A stretch of 32,506 nt of DNA from an uncultured Acidimicrobiaceae bacterium. Lineage in GTDB: Bacteria; Actinomycetota; Acidimicrobiia; Spongiisociales; UBA5794. The position numbers and the translations under genes are program-made. A model generated the notes under the pieces. The model did not search any database, was not told the origin of the DNA, and saw nothing but the letters and a program-made list of their open reading frames with translations. Where the stretch lies: the NCBI GenBank assembly GCA_947259365.1, contig CAMYMC010000016.1, positions 1 through 32,506 on the forward strand, given 5' to 3'. Of this stretch, positions 6,484 through 14,744 are shown one piece after another. Within the stretch, counting starts at the first letter, position 1. Every line of letters begins with the position of its first letter.

Positions 6484-8985
6484 TCAGAGACCCGACTCGA
6501 AGTCATCCTCGAACGAGACGACGGTGCGGCCGGGCTTGGGGCTCTGGCGATCCCGCTCCCGGGAGCGTTCACGGTCACGATCACGGTCACGATCACGGTC
6601 GCGATCGCGATCGCGATCGCGGTCACGGTCCCTGCCGCCGTGATCTCGATCCCGGGCCCGGTCGCGCCCGCCTCGGTCACGGTCGCGACCTCGGTCACGG
6701 TCGCCCCGGTCACGGTCGCGACCTCGGTCACGGCCGTCGCGGTCACGGTCGCGGCCCCGGTCACGCTGGCCGTCGCCGTTGCCCCGGCCCCGGCCCCGAC
6801 CCGATGCCACCGGCGTGGAGTCGTCGACGAGTGACACCCCTTCGGCGAGGTCGAGGCTCACCTTGCCCCGGTCGTCGATCTCGCGCACGACGACCTTGAC
6901 GGCGTCGCCGAGAGAGAGAACGTCTTCGACCTGTTCGATACGGCGGCCACCGCCCATCTTCGAGATGTGGAGGAGGCCGTCGCGCCCGGGAAGGATGTTG
7001 ACGAAGGCACCGAACTTCGTGATGTTCACGACCTCGCCCTCGTACTCGGCGCCGACCTCGGCCTCCGGCGGGAACCCGATGGCGAGGATGCGCTCCCTGG
7101 CGAGCTCAAGCGACGCCGCGTTTGCCGCTCCGACGCGAACGATGCCGTCGTCGTCGATCTCGATCGTCGCCCCGGTCTCTTCCTCGAGCTCGCGGATGAC
7201 CTTGCCCTTGGGGCCGATGACCTCGCCGATCTTGTCCCGCGGGATCTCGATCGACTCGATCTTCGGCGCGTTCGGCGCCACCTCCGGTCTCGGTTCGGCG
7301 ATGACATCCGCCATCGCATCCAAGATGTAGAGGCGGGCGTCGCGGGCCTGGCGCATCGCATCCGCGAGCACCTCGGCCGGGAGGGACTCGATCTTCGTGT
7401 CGAGCTGGAGCGCGGTGATCATCTCCCGGGTGCCGGCCACCTTGAAGTCCATGTCGCCGAGCGCGTCCTCGGCACCGAGGATGTCGGTGAGGGTGACATA
7501 GCGGCCCTCATGGGCGATGAGGCCCATCGCGATGCCGGCGACGGCCGCCGACACCGGGACCCCTGCGTCCATGAGCGACAGCGACGACCCGCAGATCGAC
7601 GCCATCGAGCTCGACCCGTTCGACATCAGGACCTCGGAGACGAGGCGGAACGCGTAGGGGAACTCCTCAGCGGTCGGGATCACCGGCAACAGCGCCTTCT
7701 CGGCGAGGGCGCCGTGGCCGATCTCGCGCCGCTTCGGGCCCCGCATGAACCCGGCCTCGCCGGTGGCGAACGGCGGCATGTTGTAGTGGTGCATGTATCG
7801 CTTCGTCTCCTCGACGGAGATCGTGTCGAGCATCTGCTCCATCCGGAGCATGCCGAGCGTGGCGATGTTGAGCACCTGGGTCTCGCCCCGCTGGAACAGC
7901 CCGGAGCCGTGACCCTCCTTGACGATGCCGACCTCGATGTTGAGGGGACGGATGTCGGTCACGCCGCGACCGTCCATACGGACGCCGTCGTCGACGACCC
8001 GTTCCCGCATCACGGTCTTCTGGACGGAGCGGAAGGCCTTCGTCGCCGCGGCCACCTCGTCGGGGTCGCCGTCGTCGCCGGCGAGGCCGAGCTCGGCGAG
8101 GGTCTCCTCGGCGGCAACCGCCTCTGCGGCGAGCCGCTCCTGCTTGTCCGAGATCGAGCCGACGGCGACGAGCTTGGGCCGGGCAACGGCCTCGACCCGG
8201 GCGTAGGCGTCGTCGGTGTAATCGGCGAACGTCGGCCATTCGACGGGCTCGGGGGCCCCCAACATGTCCAGCAGCTCGAGCTGCATGTCGATGAGGGTCG
8301 CGATGTGCCCTTTGGCCTCTTCGAGGCCTCGGTTGACGGCGTCCTCGTCGCTCGGTGTCTGGCCGGCTTCGACGAGCCGGTAGCCGTTCTCGGTGGCACC
8401 GGCCTCCACCATGGCGATGTCGATGCCCCCCTCAGCGTTTCGCTTGCCGGCGACGACGAGGTCGAACACGGACTCTTCGAGCTCATCGAACGTCGGGAAG
8501 GGCAGCCACTCACCGTCCTTGAGGCCGAGACGGACCGCGCCGATCGGGCCGAGAAACGGGATGGGGCTGACCATGAGCGCGGCGGACGCTCCGTTGAGGG
8601 CAGGAACGTCGTATGCGTTGACGAGGTCGGCGGACAGGATCGTCGCGACCACGTGGGTCTCGGAGCGGAACCAGTCCTCGAACGAGGGCCGGAGGGGACG
8701 GTCGATGAGTCGCGCCGTCAGCGTCGCCTTCTCCGTTGCCCGTCCCTCCCTGCGGAAGAACGAGCCGGGGATGCGTCCGACGGCGTACATCCGTTCCTCG
8801 ACGTCGACCGTGAGCGGGAAGAAGTCGATGCCTTCGCGGACCCTCCGGCTCGCGGTTGCGGTGACGAGGACCTGAGTGTCCCCGACCGTCACGACGACGG
8901 ATCCGCCTGCGAGTTGTGCGAACTTGCCGGCCGAGATGGCGACCTCTTTGTCGCCGATCCGACCGCGTACCGAGATCTCTGCCAA
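6484..8985 (-). CDS. pnp: Polyribonucleotide nucleotidyltransferase (PNPase) with a long Arg-Asp tail
   Basis: PNPase degrades RNA 3' to 5' by phosphorolysis and can also add tails. The protein has two RNase PH-like domains (motifs IDRPLRPSF, then FQRGETQVL and SGSSLSLMDAG-like ASICGSSLSLMDAG), a helical domain between them, a KH domain (GEVIGPKGKVIRELEEETGA) and an S1 domain (YEGEVVNITKFGAFVNILPG). I choose a TTG start at 8985 because AAGGAG (8993-8998) lies 7 nt upstream and no ATG or GTG is suitably placed; the frame extends to 9057. That gives 833 residues, about 100 more than usual. The extra is a low-complexity tail of about 86 residues (R/D/G) and a final segment with SFEDDFESGL. rpsO lies upstream with 154 bp between. 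Function is certain; the tail's role is unknown. Confidence 0.97.
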   Translation of the reverse strand: MAEISVRGRIGDKEVAISAGKFAQLAGGSVVVTVGDTQVLVTATASRRVREGIDFFPLTVDVEERMYAVGRIPGSFFRREGRATEKATLTARLIDRPLRPSFEDWFRSETHVVATILSADLVNAYDVPALNGASAALMVSPIPFLGPIGAVRLGLKDGEWLPFPTFDELEESVFDLVVAGKRNAEGGIDIAMVEAGATENGYRLVEAGQTPSDEDAVNRGLEEAKGHIATLIDMQLELLDMLGAPEPVEWPTFADYTDDAYARVEAVARPKLVAVGSISDKQERLAAEAVAAEETLAELGLAGDDGDPDEVAAATKAFRSVQKTVMRERVVDDGVRMDGRGVTDIRPLNIEVGIVKEGHGSGLFQRGETQVLNIATLGMLRMEQMLDTISVEETKRYMHHYNMPPFATGEAGFMRGPKRREIGHGALAEKALLPVIPTAEEFPYAFRLVSEVLMSNGSSSMASICGSSLSLMDAGVPVSAAVAGIAMGLIAHEGRYVTLTDILGAEDALGDMDFKVAGTREMITALQLDTKIESLPAEVLADAMRQARDARLYILDAMADVIAEPRPEVAPNAPKIESIEIPRDKIGEVIGPKGKVIRELEEETGATIEIDDDGIVRVGAANAASLELARERILAIGFPPEAEVGAEYEGEVVNITKFGAFVNILPGRDGLLHISKMGGGRRIEQVEDVLSLGDAVKVVVREIDDRGKVSLDLAEGVSLVDDSTPVASGRGRGRGNGDGQRDRGRDRDRDGRDRGRDRDRGDRDRGRDRDRGGRDRARDRDHGGRDRDRDRDRDRDRDRDRDRDRERSRERDRQSPKPGRTVVSFEDDFESGL
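6547..6804 (-). repeat. Mixed-charge Arg-Asp repeat encoding the PNPase tail
   Basis: About 86 codons of degenerate 6-bp repeats (CGN GAY) encode RGRGRG, then RDRGRD-type units, then eleven consecutive RD dipeptides, then RERSRERDR. Both Arg and Asp codons vary between copies, so selection on protein sequence is likelier than recent slippage alone. Borders are approximate. Confidence 0.85.
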
Positions 8986-8992
8986 GAGCTCT

Positions 8993-8998
8993 CTCCTT
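8993..8998 (-). promoter_or_regulatory. Ribosome binding site that sets the pnp TTG start
   Basis: AAGGAG on the minus strand, 7 nt before TTG 8985. The match and spacing are ideal, and the protein begins directly at the family's conserved first strand (ISVRGRIGDKEV). Confidence 0.75.
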
Positions 8999-9034
8999 GT
9001 GTCCGGGAGGACGCTCAATTGGCAGTCGTCGGGC

Positions 9035-9054
9035 CTCGAGCGACGTGGCTCGAG
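9035..9054 (-). promoter_or_regulatory. Hairpin in the rpsO-pnp spacer, 49 nt before the pnp start
   Basis: CTCGAGC and GCTCGAG form a perfect 7-bp stem around a 6-nt loop. In many bacteria the rpsO-pnp spacer holds a stem-loop that RNase III cuts and PNPase then uses to repress its own translation. The position fits, but the stem is shorter than the E. coli example. Confidence 0.4.
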
Positions 9055-9139
9055 CACCGGCTACTGACAACTGAATCGTCACTCCTCGTATGCGTTACCC
9101 GGCGGGAACCCGGCTGACGCCGCCCTCCCGCCGCTTCGC

Positions 9140-9397
9140 CTAACGCCGCAGACCGAGGCGCGCGATGAGCGCTCGATAGCGCTCCACGTCCTGGTTGCGG
9201 AGGTAGTCGAGGAGCCGTCTGCGCTTCCCGACCATCATCAGCAGCCCCCTCCGGTTGTGATGGTCCTTCTTGTGGACCCTCAAGTGGCCGGTGAGATGGT
9301 TGATGCGCTCGGTCAGCAACGCGACCTGGACTTCCGGCGAGCCGGTGTCGGTCTCGTGCATGCCGAACTCTTCTGTGACGGTCTTGGCGTCTTTCAC
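9140..9397 (-). CDS. rpsO: 30S ribosomal protein S15
   Basis: The 85-residue protein matches S15 along its whole length: the [16 protein letters not shown] helix, the [12 protein letters not shown] signature loop, and [15 protein letters not shown]...LGLRR at the end. S15 binds the 16S rRNA central domain early in 30S assembly. The frame is open far upstream (to 10072), but that part runs antisense through nat. GTG 9397, with AGGGA about 8 nt upstream, gives the usual family length and the [12 protein letters not shown] start. It is followed by pnp, the classical order, and has its own predicted promoter at 9450-9477. Confidence 0.95.
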   Translation of the reverse strand: MKDAKTVTEEFGMHETDTGSPEVQVALLTERINHLTGHLRVHKKDHHNRRGLLMMVGKRRRLLDYLRNQDVERYRALIARLGLRR

Positions 9398-9449
9398 GAA
9401 GGGGATCCCTGCGTGGCGAACGAGTGCGCGGACGAGCGTCCGGGACGGG

Positions 9450-9477
9450 AGTGTACCAGCTTTGGCGGCGCGGCCAA
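9450..9477 (-). promoter_or_regulatory. Predicted rpsO promoter
   Basis: Minus-strand TTGGCC (9472-9477) and TACACT (9450-9455) are separated by 16 bp. The -10 and the following CCCG are the same ten bases as at the predicted rpsB promoter. The transcript would start about 46 nt before the rpsO GTG. Confidence 0.45.
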
Positions 9478-9664
9478 TCGCCCGACGCGCTCGCTGCGGA
9501 CGGGGCCGGCTCGTCGGTGGACTCGGCACGAGACTGCGGCGAGGTAGTCGGGGTACGCGAGCTCGAGACGGCGAGAAGACCCGCGCCCCGATCCTCGCCG
9601 CGCTCACGGCAGTGCTGACGTCGACGCAACCCATGAGCACGCTGACGGCTGCCAACATGGGAGG

Positions 9665-10456
9665 GTGGATCCCGCCGCCTACCTCGACAGGATCGGCTTC
9701 ACCGAAACGGTTCGCCTCGACGCCGACACCCTCGAGGCGTTGCAGCGGGCCCATCTCACCGCGGTGCCCTTCGAGAACCTCGACGTGTACCACCGCCGCG
9801 GCGTCGACACCGCAGCTGCGTCGTCGGTCGCCAAGATCGTCGATGAGTGTCGCGGCGGCTGGTGCTTCGAGCTCAACGGCGCGTTCGCCGGCCTCCTGGA
9901 GGCGCTGGGCTTCACCGTGACCCGGCTCGGAGCGACCGTTCTCGGTCAGGCTCCGGCGCCGGGGCCCGACCACCTCGCAATCGAGGTGACTCTCGACCGG
10001 CCGTGGCTCGTCGACGTCGGGTTCGGCGACAGCTTCCTGCGACCTCTCCCCCTCGACGATCCCGGGCCCCACGACGGCGGCTGGTCGCAGTACGCGTTCG
10101 AGTTCCGCGGCGACGAGGTCACCCTCCTCGAAGTGCCCCCTGACGGCGAGCGCGTTGGGGTCTACCGGTTCGGGCGCACACCCCGGGCGATGTCCGACTT
10201 CGACGACGTGTCACGGCGGCTCCAGACCGAGCCCGGCCTGCACTGGACGCAGCGGCCGTTTGCGACCCGGCTCCTCGCCGGCGGGCCGGACCGGGTGACC
10301 CTCGTCGGCGACGAGTTGAAGCTGCGCCGCAACGGGGTGTGGCATGTGACCCATGTCGCACCGGCGAGCTGGTCGGCCCAGCTCGAGCGCTGGTTCGGCA
10401 TCGCCCCGCGACGGGGGGAAACCGGACGGTCGAAAGCCGACCGGAGCCGGGGCTAG
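9665..10456 (+). CDS. nat: Arylamine N-acetyltransferase
   Basis: The 263-residue protein belongs to the NAT family, which transfers acetyl (or other acyl) groups from CoA to arylamines and hydrazines through a Cys-His-Asp triad. All three are visible: Cys in RGGWCFELN (residue about 69), His in GPDHLAIEV (about 107) and Asp in VDVGFGD (about 122). The N-terminal block [13 protein letters not shown] is also typical. The GTG start at 9665 is the only reasonable start before the conserved N-terminus; GGGAGG abuts it closely. The rhodanese gene follows after 9 bp, so the two probably share a transcript. In mycobacteria NAT sits in a steroid-degradation cluster; nothing similar is seen here. Confidence 0.92.
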   Translation: MDPAAYLDRIGFTETVRLDADTLEALQRAHLTAVPFENLDVYHRRGVDTAAASSVAKIVDECRGGWCFELNGAFAGLLEALGFTVTRLGATVLGQAPAPGPDHLAIEVTLDRPWLVDVGFGDSFLRPLPLDDPGPHDGGWSQYAFEFRGDEVTLLEVPPDGERVGVYRFGRTPRAMSDFDDVSRRLQTEPGLHWTQRPFATRLLAGGPDRVTLVGDELKLRRNGVWHVTHVAPASWSAQLERWFGIAPRRGETGRSKADRSRG

Positions 10457-10465
10457 CCTCCCGTC

Positions 10466-10819
10466 GTGGACCATCCCTACTCGCTTCCCTCCGTCCCGTC
10501 TGTGACGCCGATGGAAGCCGCCCAGCTGCTCCAGGATCAGAGCGCCGTGATGATCGACGTCCGAGAACCCGACGAGTGGGCGACGGCGCGAATCCCGGAC
10601 GCCCAGCTCAAGCCGATGTCCACGATCAACGAGTGGTACGCAGAGCTCCCGGGTGACGCGACGATCATCGTCCAGTGCCGAACGGGGGCCCGCTCCCATG
10701 CGGTGGTCCACGCCCTCATCAACCAGGCGGGGATGGGCAACGTCGTCAACCTCGAGGGCGGGATCGTGGCCTGGGCCGAGGACGAGCTCCCGGTGGAGAC
10801 GGCGCCCACAGCGCACTGA
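10466..10819 (+). CDS. Rhodanese-like domain protein (single-domain sulfurtransferase)
   Basis: The 117-residue protein is one rhodanese domain: the N-terminal MEAAQLLQD, the strand VMIDVREPDEWATARIPDA, the active-site loop VQCRTGARS with the catalytic Cys (residue about 71), and the C-terminal NLEGGIVAWAED. It would move sulfane sulfur through a cysteine persulfide. The acceptor is not known; no sulfur-carrier or thiamine/molybdopterin gene is nearby. It starts at GTG 10466, 9 bp after nat. TAGCCT at 10454-10459 lies 6 nt before this GTG, so an additional leaderless transcript is possible. It ends 7 bp from the convergent hydrolase gene. Confidence 0.9.
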   Translation: MDHPYSLPSVPSVTPMEAAQLLQDQSAVMIDVREPDEWATARIPDAQLKPMSTINEWYAELPGDATIIVQCRTGARSHAVVHALINQAGMGNVVNLEGGIVAWAEDELPVETAPTAH

Positions 10820-10826
10820 GAACCCC

Positions 10827-11888
10827 TCACGGCAGGAGCTTGAACATCGCCGGACGGCGCCGCTTCACCAGCCGGCGGCGACCGCCCCTCAGCCGCACGC
10901 CGTGGGTTGCACCTGCGCTCCAGCGGCACGTCCGGACCGCGACGAGCTCGTTTCGCAGGCACGCAGCCACCTCGGGGTGGCGGAGCGGGGAGTCGTGAGC
11001 GGTGACGATCCGGCCGAGGACGCTGCCCCGTGTGATGATCCGGCGAAGCGCCGAGGGCTCGCCGTCGTCGTCGAGGTCGTAGATCCGCAGGCCCGACGGC
11101 TCGTCCCCAAAGCTCGTGACGACGGCGTCCTGGTTGCGGATGACGAGCACGTCGACGCCGGCGTCCCGTCCCAGGTCTCGTCGCGTGTCGCGACACGTCA
11201 GCCACCCGCACTCGTGCGGGTCGTAGCCGCCGTTGTTGGGGAGGAACGGGAGCCATTTTCCCACCCGTTGCAGCTCGCCGAGGAGGCCGCCAGACAGGGG
11301 CGGATCGAGAAGCGCCGCGCCGTAGACACCGGTGACCGCCCGCTGCGGATCGCCATCCCAGCGTGCCATCAGCTCCGCGATCGTCGCTCCACCCTTCGAG
11401 TGCCCGACGAGGTAGATGCGACGGCCGTCCGCCGAGAGCCCGGCGAGGTAGGCCTCGAGGACGTCCGCTGCATTGTCGATCTCACCGCGGCGCGAGGCGG
11501 CCTCGTGTCCCGCCCCGGCGACCACCCAGCGCCAGTCGAACTCCCGCACCTGGTCCGCCGGCACCCCGATCCGGCCGATGAGGTCGTCGAAGGTCCCCGT
11601 CGCCGCGCTGCCGAACCCGGGGACGAAGACGACGACCACATCCGGGGGGAACGGCGGCGGCGACCCGGCTGAATCGCGGCGTCGCGAGCCGGCGACGCCG
11701 ACGAGCGTGCCGGCGACGGCAAGGAGTCCGCCGACACCGAGCGGGGGCAGGGCGGGAGCCGCCGGGGTCGACGGAGACGCCGCCTGAGGCGGCGGAGGCG
11801 GCGGTGCGAGGCCGAGGCCGTCGCCAGGGGCGATCGGGCCGCCGGGTCCCGCAGAGAGCACCGCCGCGACGAGCACGGCAAGGGCCAC
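10827..11888 (-). CDS. Exported alpha/beta-hydrolase (lipase/PGAP1-like fold)
   Basis: The 353-residue protein begins with a hydrophobic segment (residues 2-13), a Pro/Ala-rich spacer (20-50) and a second hydrophobic stretch (51-67). It is therefore likely exported or anchored. The hydrolase domain starts VVVVFVPGFGS and has a nucleophile elbow GHSKGG with Ser at about 164. DNAADVLEAYLAGL precedes it, as in triacylglycerol lipases. A late His is in VTAHDSPLRHPEV. The substrate is unknown; lipase, esterase or GPI-deacylase-like activity are all possible. The last 25 residues are strongly basic. GTG 11888 is chosen because GGGGAG lies 5 nt upstream. It is convergent with the rhodanese gene and lies upstream of no other gene on its strand. 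Confidence 0.72.
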   Translation of the reverse strand: MALAVLVAAVLSAGPGGPIAPGDGLGLAPPPPPPQAASPSTPAAPALPPLGVGGLLAVAGTLVGVAGSRRRDSAGSPPPFPPDVVVVFVPGFGSAATGTFDDLIGRIGVPADQVREFDWRWVVAGAGHEAASRRGEIDNAADVLEAYLAGLSADGRRIYLVGHSKGGATIAELMARWDGDPQRAVTGVYGAALLDPPLSGGLLGELQRVGKWLPFLPNNGGYDPHECGWLTCRDTRRDLGRDAGVDVLVIRNQDAVVTSFGDEPSGLRIYDLDDDGEPSALRRIITRGSVLGRIVTAHDSPLRHPEVAACLRNELVAVRTCRWSAGATHGVRLRGGRRRLVKRRRPAMFKLLP

Positions 11889-11963
11889 ACGAGCTCCCCT
11901 CTCGGGGAAGGCGAGGTGACGCCCAGCATGCGGCGCCGGAGCCCCGGTGGCAAGACCCCTGTC

Positions 11964-12887
11964 TCAGGTGCGGGTCGTCAGGAGCGCGCGGGCCCGATCG
12001 GCGTCGGCGGTGATCTGGGAAACGAGGGCATCCAGGTTGGCGAAGCGCACCTCGTCGCGGAGGCGAGCCACGAAGTCGACCCACACCTCCTCCCCGTACA
12101 GCTCGGCGGGGCCGTCGAGGAGATGCACCTCGACGAGCTCTCTGGAACCGTCGACGGTGGGTCGCACACCGACATTGACCACCGCGGGCCGGTCGACACT
12201 GCGGCGGCCCGCCCAAGCCGCGTAGACGCCGCGGCGGGGCCGTGCCAGCCCGGCGGGGACCTCGATGTTCGCCGTCGGGAAGCCGAGGTCACGGCCGCGT
12301 CCGTCGCCGCGCAGCACCACGCCGCGCACCTGGAAAGGTCGCCCCAGCATCGACGCGGCCCGGGCGACGTCTCCCTCTTCGAGGGCGTCGCGGATCGCGG
12401 TCGACCTCACGGGATCGTCGCCGCCGAAGATGGGAACGTCCGCCACCGTGAAGCCGTGCTGCCCCCCGAGTTCGCGCAGCAAGGCGACGTCGCCCTCGAG
12501 CCCGTAGCCGAAGCGGAAGCCGTCTCCGACGGCGACCGAGGTGGCGTGGAGCGCGCCGACGAGAACCTGCTCGACGAAGGTCGCGGCGGCGAGCCGCCGG
12601 AAGCCGTCGTCGAAGTCGAGCAGCGCGACGATGTCCGCACCGTAATGGGCGAGGAGCTCGATGCGCTGTTCGAGACTCGTGATGAGGCGGGGCGCCCGGC
12701 CAGGGGCGACGATCGTCGCCGGGTGCTGACGGAACGTGACGACGGCGACTCGGGCCTCGCCGCCCTCGCGCAGAGCAGCGAGCACGGCCTGGTGACCCCG
12801 GTGGACACCGTCGTAGACGCCGACGGTGACGGCGGTCGGCGCGGCATCGAGCGCCCAGCTGCGGGGTACACCCTCGAGGAGGATCAC
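11964..12887 (-). CDS. ribF: Bifunctional riboflavin kinase/FAD synthetase
   Basis: RibF makes FMN from riboflavin and then FAD. The 307-residue protein has the N-terminal adenylyltransferase domain with GVYDGVHRGH (HxGH at residues 29-32) and the STAIRDAL motif in place of the ISST-x-R signature. The C-terminal kinase domain has GRGRDLGFPTANI, GVYAAWA and the late EVHLLDG...EVWVDF segment with the catalytic Glu. The start is GTG 12887, which overlaps the truB stop as GTGA (4 nt), so translation is probably coupled. The truB-ribF order is common in actinobacteria. The open frame continues to 13274 only as antisense shadow over truB. Confidence 0.95.
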   Translation of the reverse strand: MILLEGVPRSWALDAAPTAVTVGVYDGVHRGHQAVLAALREGGEARVAVVTFRQHPATIVAPGRAPRLITSLEQRIELLAHYGADIVALLDFDDGFRRLAAATFVEQVLVGALHATSVAVGDGFRFGYGLEGDVALLRELGGQHGFTVADVPIFGGDDPVRSTAIRDALEEGDVARAASMLGRPFQVRGVVLRGDGRGRDLGFPTANIEVPAGLARPRRGVYAAWAGRRSVDRPAVVNVGVRPTVDGSRELVEVHLLDGPAELYGEEVWVDFVARLRDEVRFANLDALVSQITADADRARALLTTRT

Positions 12888-13771
12888 GACAGGACCACCT
12901 CGGGGGCAGCGCGCTGGTCGGTGACGGCGTAGACGGCGAGCAGCCGGCCCGACGGTGCGACCAGCCTCACCGGACCACGGGGGGTGGTGCTCCCCAGCGC
13001 CGAGGAGGGGACGGGGAGACCGTTGCTCACGGCACGGACGAGGTCCGGGGGAATGGCGACCGCGGGGAGGTCGACGAGTCCGTCGACCGGGGCGAGGACG
13101 CGGCTCTCGACCCGGCCCCCGGTTGCGGCGGCCGCCAGCTCGTCGATCGTGATCGCGTCCGAGACGCGGAGGGATCCGTTCCGGACGCGCCGGAGCGCGC
13201 TGAGATGAGCCCGCCCGCCGAGGGCGCGAGCGATGTCGTCGGCGAGGGTGCGCACGTAGGTCCCCCGGCTGCACGTGACCCGGATGACGAGTTCGGGGTA
13301 GTCCGAAGGGGCGAAGTCCTCGACCTCCAGCTCGTAGATCGTGATCGGGCGCGCCGGGCGCGCCACCTCCTCGCCCGAACGAGCGAGGTCGTAGAGCCTC
13401 CGCCCTTCGACCTTGAGCGCGGACACCATGGGCGGCACCTGCATTTGTGGGCCGCGGAACCGCTCGAGCGCGGCGGCGACGTCGTCGAGCCCGACCGGCA
13501 TGGGATCGCGAGCGAGCACAGCACCGTCGGCGTCGAGGGTGTCCGTGGCCACGCCGAACTGGGCCGTGGCCACATACTCCTTCGGTGCATCCTGGACGAA
13601 CCGGAGCAGCCGGGTGGCCCGGCCGATTCCGAGAACGAGGAGCCCGGTGGCCATGGGGTCGAGCGTCCCGGCATGGCCCACCTTCCGGATCCCGATGAGG
13701 TTGCGGGCCTTGGCGACCACGTCGTGTGACGTCCAGCCATCGGGCTTGTCGACGAGGATGAACCCGTCCAC
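12884..13771 (-). CDS. truB: tRNA pseudouridine(55) synthase
   Basis: TruB isomerises U55 of the tRNA T-loop. The 295-residue protein shows the N-terminal FILVDKPDGWTSHDVV block, the catalytic motif GHAGTLDPMATGLL (Asp38), the KEYVATAQFG strand, and later RVTCSRGTYVRTLADDIARALG. A PUA-like C-terminal domain follows (RAVSNGLPVP...VRLVAPSGRLLAVYAV). GTG 13771 is chosen because a GGGGGAG tract lies 3-5 nt upstream and the protein then starts at the conserved DGFILVDKP. It begins 10 bp after the upstream phosphoesterase gene and overlaps ribF by 4 nt. Confidence 0.96.
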   Translation of the reverse strand: MDGFILVDKPDGWTSHDVVAKARNLIGIRKVGHAGTLDPMATGLLVLGIGRATRLLRFVQDAPKEYVATAQFGVATDTLDADGAVLARDPMPVGLDDVAAALERFRGPQMQVPPMVSALKVEGRRLYDLARSGEEVARPARPITIYELEVEDFAPSDYPELVIRVTCSRGTYVRTLADDIARALGGRAHLSALRRVRNGSLRVSDAITIDELAAAATGGRVESRVLAPVDGLVDLPAVAIPPDLVRAVSNGLPVPSSALGSTTPRGPVRLVAPSGRLLAVYAVTDQRAAPEVVLS

Positions 13772-13781
13772 GGCTCCCCCG

Positions 13782-14744
13782 TCACAAATGCCGGAGCACG
13801 AGGTCGATGACAGCCTCGGGAGCGCCCTCGGACACGAAGCCGGCGGCGTTGTGGTGGCCGCCGCCGCCGAGGGCCGTCGCCACCGCGGCGACGTCGACGG
13901 CACCGCGGGAGCGGAGGCTCCCCTTGGTGAGGCCCGGCTCCACCTCCTTGAGAAGGCAGGCCACCTGCGCCTCCTCCGCGATCCGGATCAGGTCGATGAG
14001 GGACTCCGCATCCTCGGGCCCGATACCGGCCTCCTCGAGATCCTCGCGGTACAGCACGGACCAGACCAGCGACCGGTCCCGGTCCAGCACCGCCCTGCCC
14101 ATCACCGCGGACGCCACCCTGAGATAGGCGAAGGGAGATGCCTCGTAGAGACGCTGGCCGATCTCGTCGGGGCGGACACCGGCTTCGAGAAGCTTTGCCG
14201 TCATCCTGTGCAGGTGCGGGCTCGTGCTCGAGTACTGGAAGCGCCCGGTGTCGGTGACGACCCCGGTGTAGAGGGCGGCCGCCACCGCCGGTGAGATGTC
14301 CCACCCGAGCGCCACGATGAGGTCGTAGACGAGCTCGGCGGTGGCGGCTGCGGTGGGGTCGATGACGGCGATGTCGCCGAACCCGTTGTTCGAGAGGTGA
14401 TGGTCGATGACGAGCACCGTGGCTGCGGTGGCGGCGAGCGGCGCGACCGAGCCGAGCCGGTCGGGCGCGGCGGCGTCGCACGCCACGAAGACGTCGATCT
14501 CGCCGAGATCGGCATCGGGTGGGACGAGACAGGAGCGGTCGAGGAACGTGTAGGACGCGGGGATCACGAACGGTTCACCGAACGTGGCGTGCGCCGTCTT
14601 ACCGGCGTCGCGGGCGGCGAGGGCAAGACCCAGCATCGACCCCAGAGCGTCACCATCCGGGCGGATGTGTCCGGTCACGACGATGCGCTCAGCGGCGGCG
14701 AGGGCTTCCGCCGCCTTGGCGATGTCCTGGGAGACGTCGTTCAT
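13782..14744 (-). CDS. DHH/DHHA1 phosphoesterase (NrnA/CnpB-like)
   Basis: The 320-residue protein has the DHH domain with HIRPDGDALGS and the VLVIDHHLSN motif (metal-binding Asp/His), then a DHHA1 domain ending in GGGGHHNAAGF. Members act as nanoRNase/pAp phosphatase or as c-di-AMP/pApA phosphodiesterase; the mycobacterial orthologue in this position (between rbfA and truB) is CnpB. The sequence does not decide between these activities. ATG 14744 overlaps the rbfA stop as ATGA. The product is cytosolic and probably helps recycle short RNAs or second messengers. Confidence 0.9.
   Translation of the reverse strand: MNDVSQDIAKAAEALAAAERIVVTGHIRPDGDALGSMLGLALAARDAGKTAHATFGEPFVIPASYTFLDRSCLVPPDADLGEIDVFVACDAAAPDRLGSVAPLAATAATVLVIDHHLSNNGFGDIAVIDPTAAATAELVYDLIVALGWDISPAVAAALYTGVVTDTGRFQYSSTSPHLHRMTAKLLEAGVRPDEIGQRLYEASPFAYLRVASAVMGRAVLDRDRSLVWSVLYREDLEEAGIGPEDAESLIDLIRIAEEAQVACLLKEVEPGLTKGSLRSRGAVDVAAVATALGGGGHHNAAGFVSEGAPEAVIDLVLRHL

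Noticed and set aside
6355-6834. Plus-strand frame with Thr-Val/Ala-Ile repeats that could pass as a beta-rich repeat protein
   Set aside because: It is the complement of the Arg-Asp codons of the PNPase tail; the repeat is explained by pnp.
6967-9117. A 716-codon open frame antisense to pnp
   Set aside because: It mirrors PNPase codon structure in a GC-rich gene, is full of Arg/Asp/Gly/His, and shows no domain or start signal.
9398-10072. N-terminal extension of S15
   Set aside because: It is antisense to nat; the family length is reached from GTG 9397.
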